7,532 nt of DNA from Microbacteriaceae bacterium (GTDB taxonomy: Bacteria > Actinomycetota > Actinomycetes > Actinomycetales > Microbacteriaceae), in contig JAHEAT010000019.1 of the NCBI GenBank assembly GCA_024642605.1, forward strand, positions 1 through 7,532, given 5' to 3'. Within the stretch, counting starts at the first letter, position 1. The number at the start of each line of letters is the position of its first letter. The position numbers and the translations under genes are program-made. Shown piece by piece: positions 6,501 to 7,532 of this stretch. The notes beneath the pieces were generated by a model, which worked only from the letters and a program-made list of their open reading frames with translations, did no database searches and was not told the origin of the DNA.

Positions 6501-6750
6501 TCCGATGCGCTCAGGCAAGCGCGTGGTTTTCATCACACTCGACGACGGCTTCGGTTGCTCTGACTCAACTTTCTTCGACGAAGCGCAGGGGCGCTGCAGT
6601 CACATCCTGTTCAACAACCGACTACTCATCATTGCTGGCAAGACCAGGCGCACTGGCGTCAATGGGGTTTCGATCATGGCCGAAAACGCCTGGGATGTTC
6701 GTGAACTCTGGGCTCAGTGGCAGGCTAAGCAACCTGAATTGAGCGCTTAG
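3541..6750 (+). CDS. dnaE2: Error-prone DNA polymerase III alpha subunit, DnaE2/ImuC type
   Basis: A 1069-residue C-family polymerase, normal length for DnaE2, the SOS-induced translesion polymerase. Order: an N-terminal PHP domain (to about residue 230); the palm with ARGSGAGS (365-372), PDIDID (404-409; catalytic Asp405 and Asp407) and the third catalytic Asp561 in LKLDVLG; then LFRPGPMKGNM, FHEHVLRIF and FGFCKAHGAAFA (749-760); a helix-hairpin-helix region near 847-877; QPMLDF (908-913) where DnaE proteins carry the clamp-binding motif; and an OB fold near 974-1050. The PHP site is degraded: LHxHSxFS reads LNVASAFS (Asn6, Ala8) and TDHDG reads TDRDG (38-42). The ATG abuts the DUF6504 stop and lacks its own clear Shine-Dalgarno. 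The LexA box, the DUF6504 partner and the length favour DnaE2 over replicative DnaE1. The last 26 bp overlap the convergent dioxygenase gene. Confidence 0.93.
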   Translation: MFTHLNVASAFSGHYGVTRPELLAEAAASQGATALAITDRDGLYGAIKHIGSCLKNGLDPIVGVNLAVKDLGRVVVLAKGQDGGIGWAALCRVVSAAASKGKPITITREELAELTIRDGLALCTVLIGQETDFGMAAIARDRLLAAKSLTEWRRLFSAKGSLAIELTNQLTEPETAGSATVAARMLALGDSMGVPSVLTNAVRYLSPDDALTADVLDAARFLEPLGSFTPQPNAQAWLKPPGSMVALAVEITNDRDRAKKLLETTEALADRCRLNPPNDCGWGKPKTPEKATLGIDGNPFEVLWQRAYSAIDWRYPDAKDRKLLDIRHRLGKELETINKLGFATYFLTVADVAQMIRDMKVRIAARGSGAGSLTNYLLGISGVDPIEHDLLFERFLSTERSSLPDIDIDVESARRHDIYRAIFKRYGSNRVTLLSMQSTYRGRGAMRDSGLALGLDEDQIDEIAANMWRFSARSFRSAIAQKPELAMVAEALEKDRKMNLLVDITERLDRLPRHISMHPCGVILGDATLLDLTPVERSGLGLPMSQFDKDDMDPMGMLKLDVLGVRMQSAMAYAVRELERVKGETLDLDAIPKDDEATFANIRSTNTLGVFQIESPGQRELTGKHQPTEFNDLTIQISLFRPGPMKGNMIAPYLDGRHGFAKAEYIHPDLEPILRETFGVVIFHEHVLRIFDKMTGCGLAKADEFRRSLEDPRVSASVEQFFRQKAETRGYSPLVIEKVWEILKSFSSFGFCKAHGAAFALPTYQSAWLKTHHPKEFLAGLFTHDPGMYPRRLLLAEARRLGVKLLPIDVNVSTDEFLVESEGIRMALNDVAGMSEAEVDRVIENRPYNDLADFYLRAKPSRRTLERLATVGALDSLVSGTEYNRGDILARVRELNAITKRKVIDPNQPMLDFELLERLPTGNTAPTKAEIVAAEMAILKMDVTEHALEQYRPMLEEMGVVHSNELVGLRNKSEVLVAGIRVATQTPPMRSGKRVVFITLDDGFGCSDSTFFDEAQGRCSHILFNNRLLIIAGKTRRTGVNGVSIMAENAWDVRELWAQWQAKQPELSA
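6725..6750. repeat. Inverted repeat bounding the convergent gene overlap
   Basis: CTAAGC (6725-6730) and GCTTAG (6745-6750) are exact inverted copies with a 14-bp spacer. Each is the terminal Ala-stop of one gene, GCT-TAG, read on opposite strands, so the symmetry may be incidental. A 6-bp stem without a T-run would be a weak terminator at best, and no better one is seen nearby. Confidence 0.5.
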
Positions 6751-7507
6751 ATAGCCCCATAAAGTAACCCGCAATCTTATTCTCGGGCGCGTCCTCGGCA
6801 TTTGTCGCCGCTCCGAGGGTGATGAACAGAGGCGTGAAATGCTCAACGGTTGGGTGCGCGTAAGGCATTCCGGGTGCAAGCTCTTTGTACTTAATCAAAG
6901 ATTCGACGTCACCCTTGGCAAGAGCCTCTGCCGACCAGGCATCAAACTCTGCCGACCAAGCTGGGGCGTCGGCATCTACGCGCCAGTCGCGAATAAACGG
7001 CAAACCGTGAGTCATAAAGCCCGAACCAATCAGCAAAATGCCTTGGTCGCGAAGAGGGGCCAGCCGGCGGCCGAGTTCCATCAACTTAACGGGGTCATGG
7101 GTTGGCATCGAAAGTTGGATCACCGGAACGTCTGCCTCCGGATACATCACCTTCAGCGGCACCCATGCACCGTGATCTAAACCGCGCGTCTGGTGCCTGT
7201 GTAGCGGCTCACTGATCGGCATGAGGCTGGCAACAAGATCGCCGAGCCAGGTGGCGTCTGGTGTTTCATACTTCATGTTGTAAAACCGCGGGCTGAAGCC
7301 GCCGAAGTCATAAATGAGCGGTGTTCCAGCCGCCGTTGCACTGATCGAGATCGGCGCAGACTCCCAGTGCGCAGACACAATCACGATGCCTTTTGGCTTA
7401 CCTAAGGTCGCCGACCACTTGGCCAACTGCGACATCCACAGCTCATCGTCCAGCAAAGGTGGCGCGCCGTGCGAAAGGTAAAGGACTGGCTGCTTGGTTT
7501 CACTCAC
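6725..7507 (-). CDS. Class III extradiol ring-cleavage dioxygenase, YgiD/DODA family (LigB superfamily)
   Basis: A 260-residue cytoplasmic metalloenzyme of the family that includes E. coli YgiD and plant 4,5-DOPA dioxygenase. Such enzymes open catechol-type rings beside the hydroxyls, using a metal held by histidines. Family motifs in order: SHGAP (His13), VSAHWE (His47), YDFGGFSPRFYNMKY (66-80), LDHGAWVPL (His112), an MTHGL segment (His167), and HPTVEHFTPL (His218, His223). By analogy with YgiD, His13, His47 and His223 are probable metal ligands and His112 a catalytic residue. The substrate is unknown; many bacterial members are annotated only as dioxygenases. The start is GTG 7507: an in-frame TAA lies at 7511-7513, and only a weak Shine-Dalgarno is visible. 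It is convergent with dnaE2 and overlaps it by 26 bp. Its upstream neighbour lies outside the window. Confidence 0.92.
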   Translation of the reverse strand: MSETKQPVLYLSHGAPPLLDDELWMSQLAKWSATLGKPKGIVIVSAHWESAPISISATAAGTPLIYDFGGFSPRFYNMKYETPDATWLGDLVASLMPISEPLHRHQTRGLDHGAWVPLKVMYPEADVPVIQLSMPTHDPVKLMELGRRLAPLRDQGILLIGSGFMTHGLPFIRDWRVDADAPAWSAEFDAWSAEALAKGDVESLIKYKELAPGMPYAHPTVEHFTPLFITLGAATNAEDAPENKIAGYFMGLSKRSIQVA

Positions 7508-7513
7508 GACTTA

Positions 7514-7531
7514 AGTAAAGCACCCTTTACT
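7514..7531. promoter_or_regulatory. Inverted repeat upstream of the dioxygenase gene, possible operator
   Basis: AGTAAAG (7514-7520) and CTTTACT (7525-7531) are perfect inverted copies around CACC. The dyad lies six bases before GTG 7507, so it overlaps the leader or promoter of the dioxygenase gene and could bind a dimeric regulator. The window ends one base later, so promoter boxes cannot be placed and a terminator of an upstream gene is also possible. Confidence 0.4.
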
Positions 7532-7532
7532 A

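Overview
The window looks like a piece of chromosome from an actinobacterium of moderate GC (roughly half G+C by eye). A freshwater-type Microbacteriaceae or related Micrococcales lineage is a reasonable guess but not proven. The pointers are a DUF6504-like gene placed directly before a DnaE2-type polymerase, a palindromic SOS box of the Actinobacteria/Firmicutes form (CGAAC-N4-GTTCG), and the use of GTG and TTG starts. There are six protein genes, one cut by the left edge. No RNA genes, insertion sequences, CRISPR arrays or prophage genes were seen.

Left third, minus strand: a cytochrome bd quinol oxidase operon, cydA (stop at 917) then cydB (start 899, running off the left edge). It encodes the two large heme/quinol subunits of a high-oxygen-affinity terminal oxidase in the cytoplasmic membrane. 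A 154-bp divergent intergenic region (2300-2453) separates cydA from the rightward genes. It holds a candidate cydA promoter, a near-perfect 16-bp palindrome and a GC-only stem-loop in the leader of the next gene.

Middle, plus strand: a DNA-damage block. First is a YedK/HMCES-type SRAP protein (2454-3167), which caps abasic sites through Cys2. After an 82-bp gap with a perfect 18-bp LexA (SOS) box (3214-3231) comes a two-gene unit: a 96-residue DUF6504-like protein (3250-3540) whose stop codon directly abuts the start codon of an error-prone DnaE2/ImuC DNA polymerase (3541-6750). In many actinobacteria DUF6504 and dnaE2 follow imuA'/imuB; here no imuA' or imuB is present between the SRAP gene and DUF6504. 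The polymerase keeps its three catalytic aspartates and has a clamp-binding-like hexapeptide at the expected site. Its PHP domain has lost several metal-ligand positions.

Right end, minus strand: a class III extradiol dioxygenase of the YgiD/DODA family (6725-7507). Its 3' end overlaps the 3' end of dnaE2 by 26 bp. A 7-bp inverted repeat lies just upstream of its GTG start, at the right edge.

The most interesting unit is the SRAP / LexA box / DUF6504-DnaE2 arrangement: an abasic-site shield beside an SOS-controlled translesion polymerase, with DUF6504 coupled to the polymerase where ImuB might be expected. All components belong to known families. What is unusual is the combination and the missing partners.
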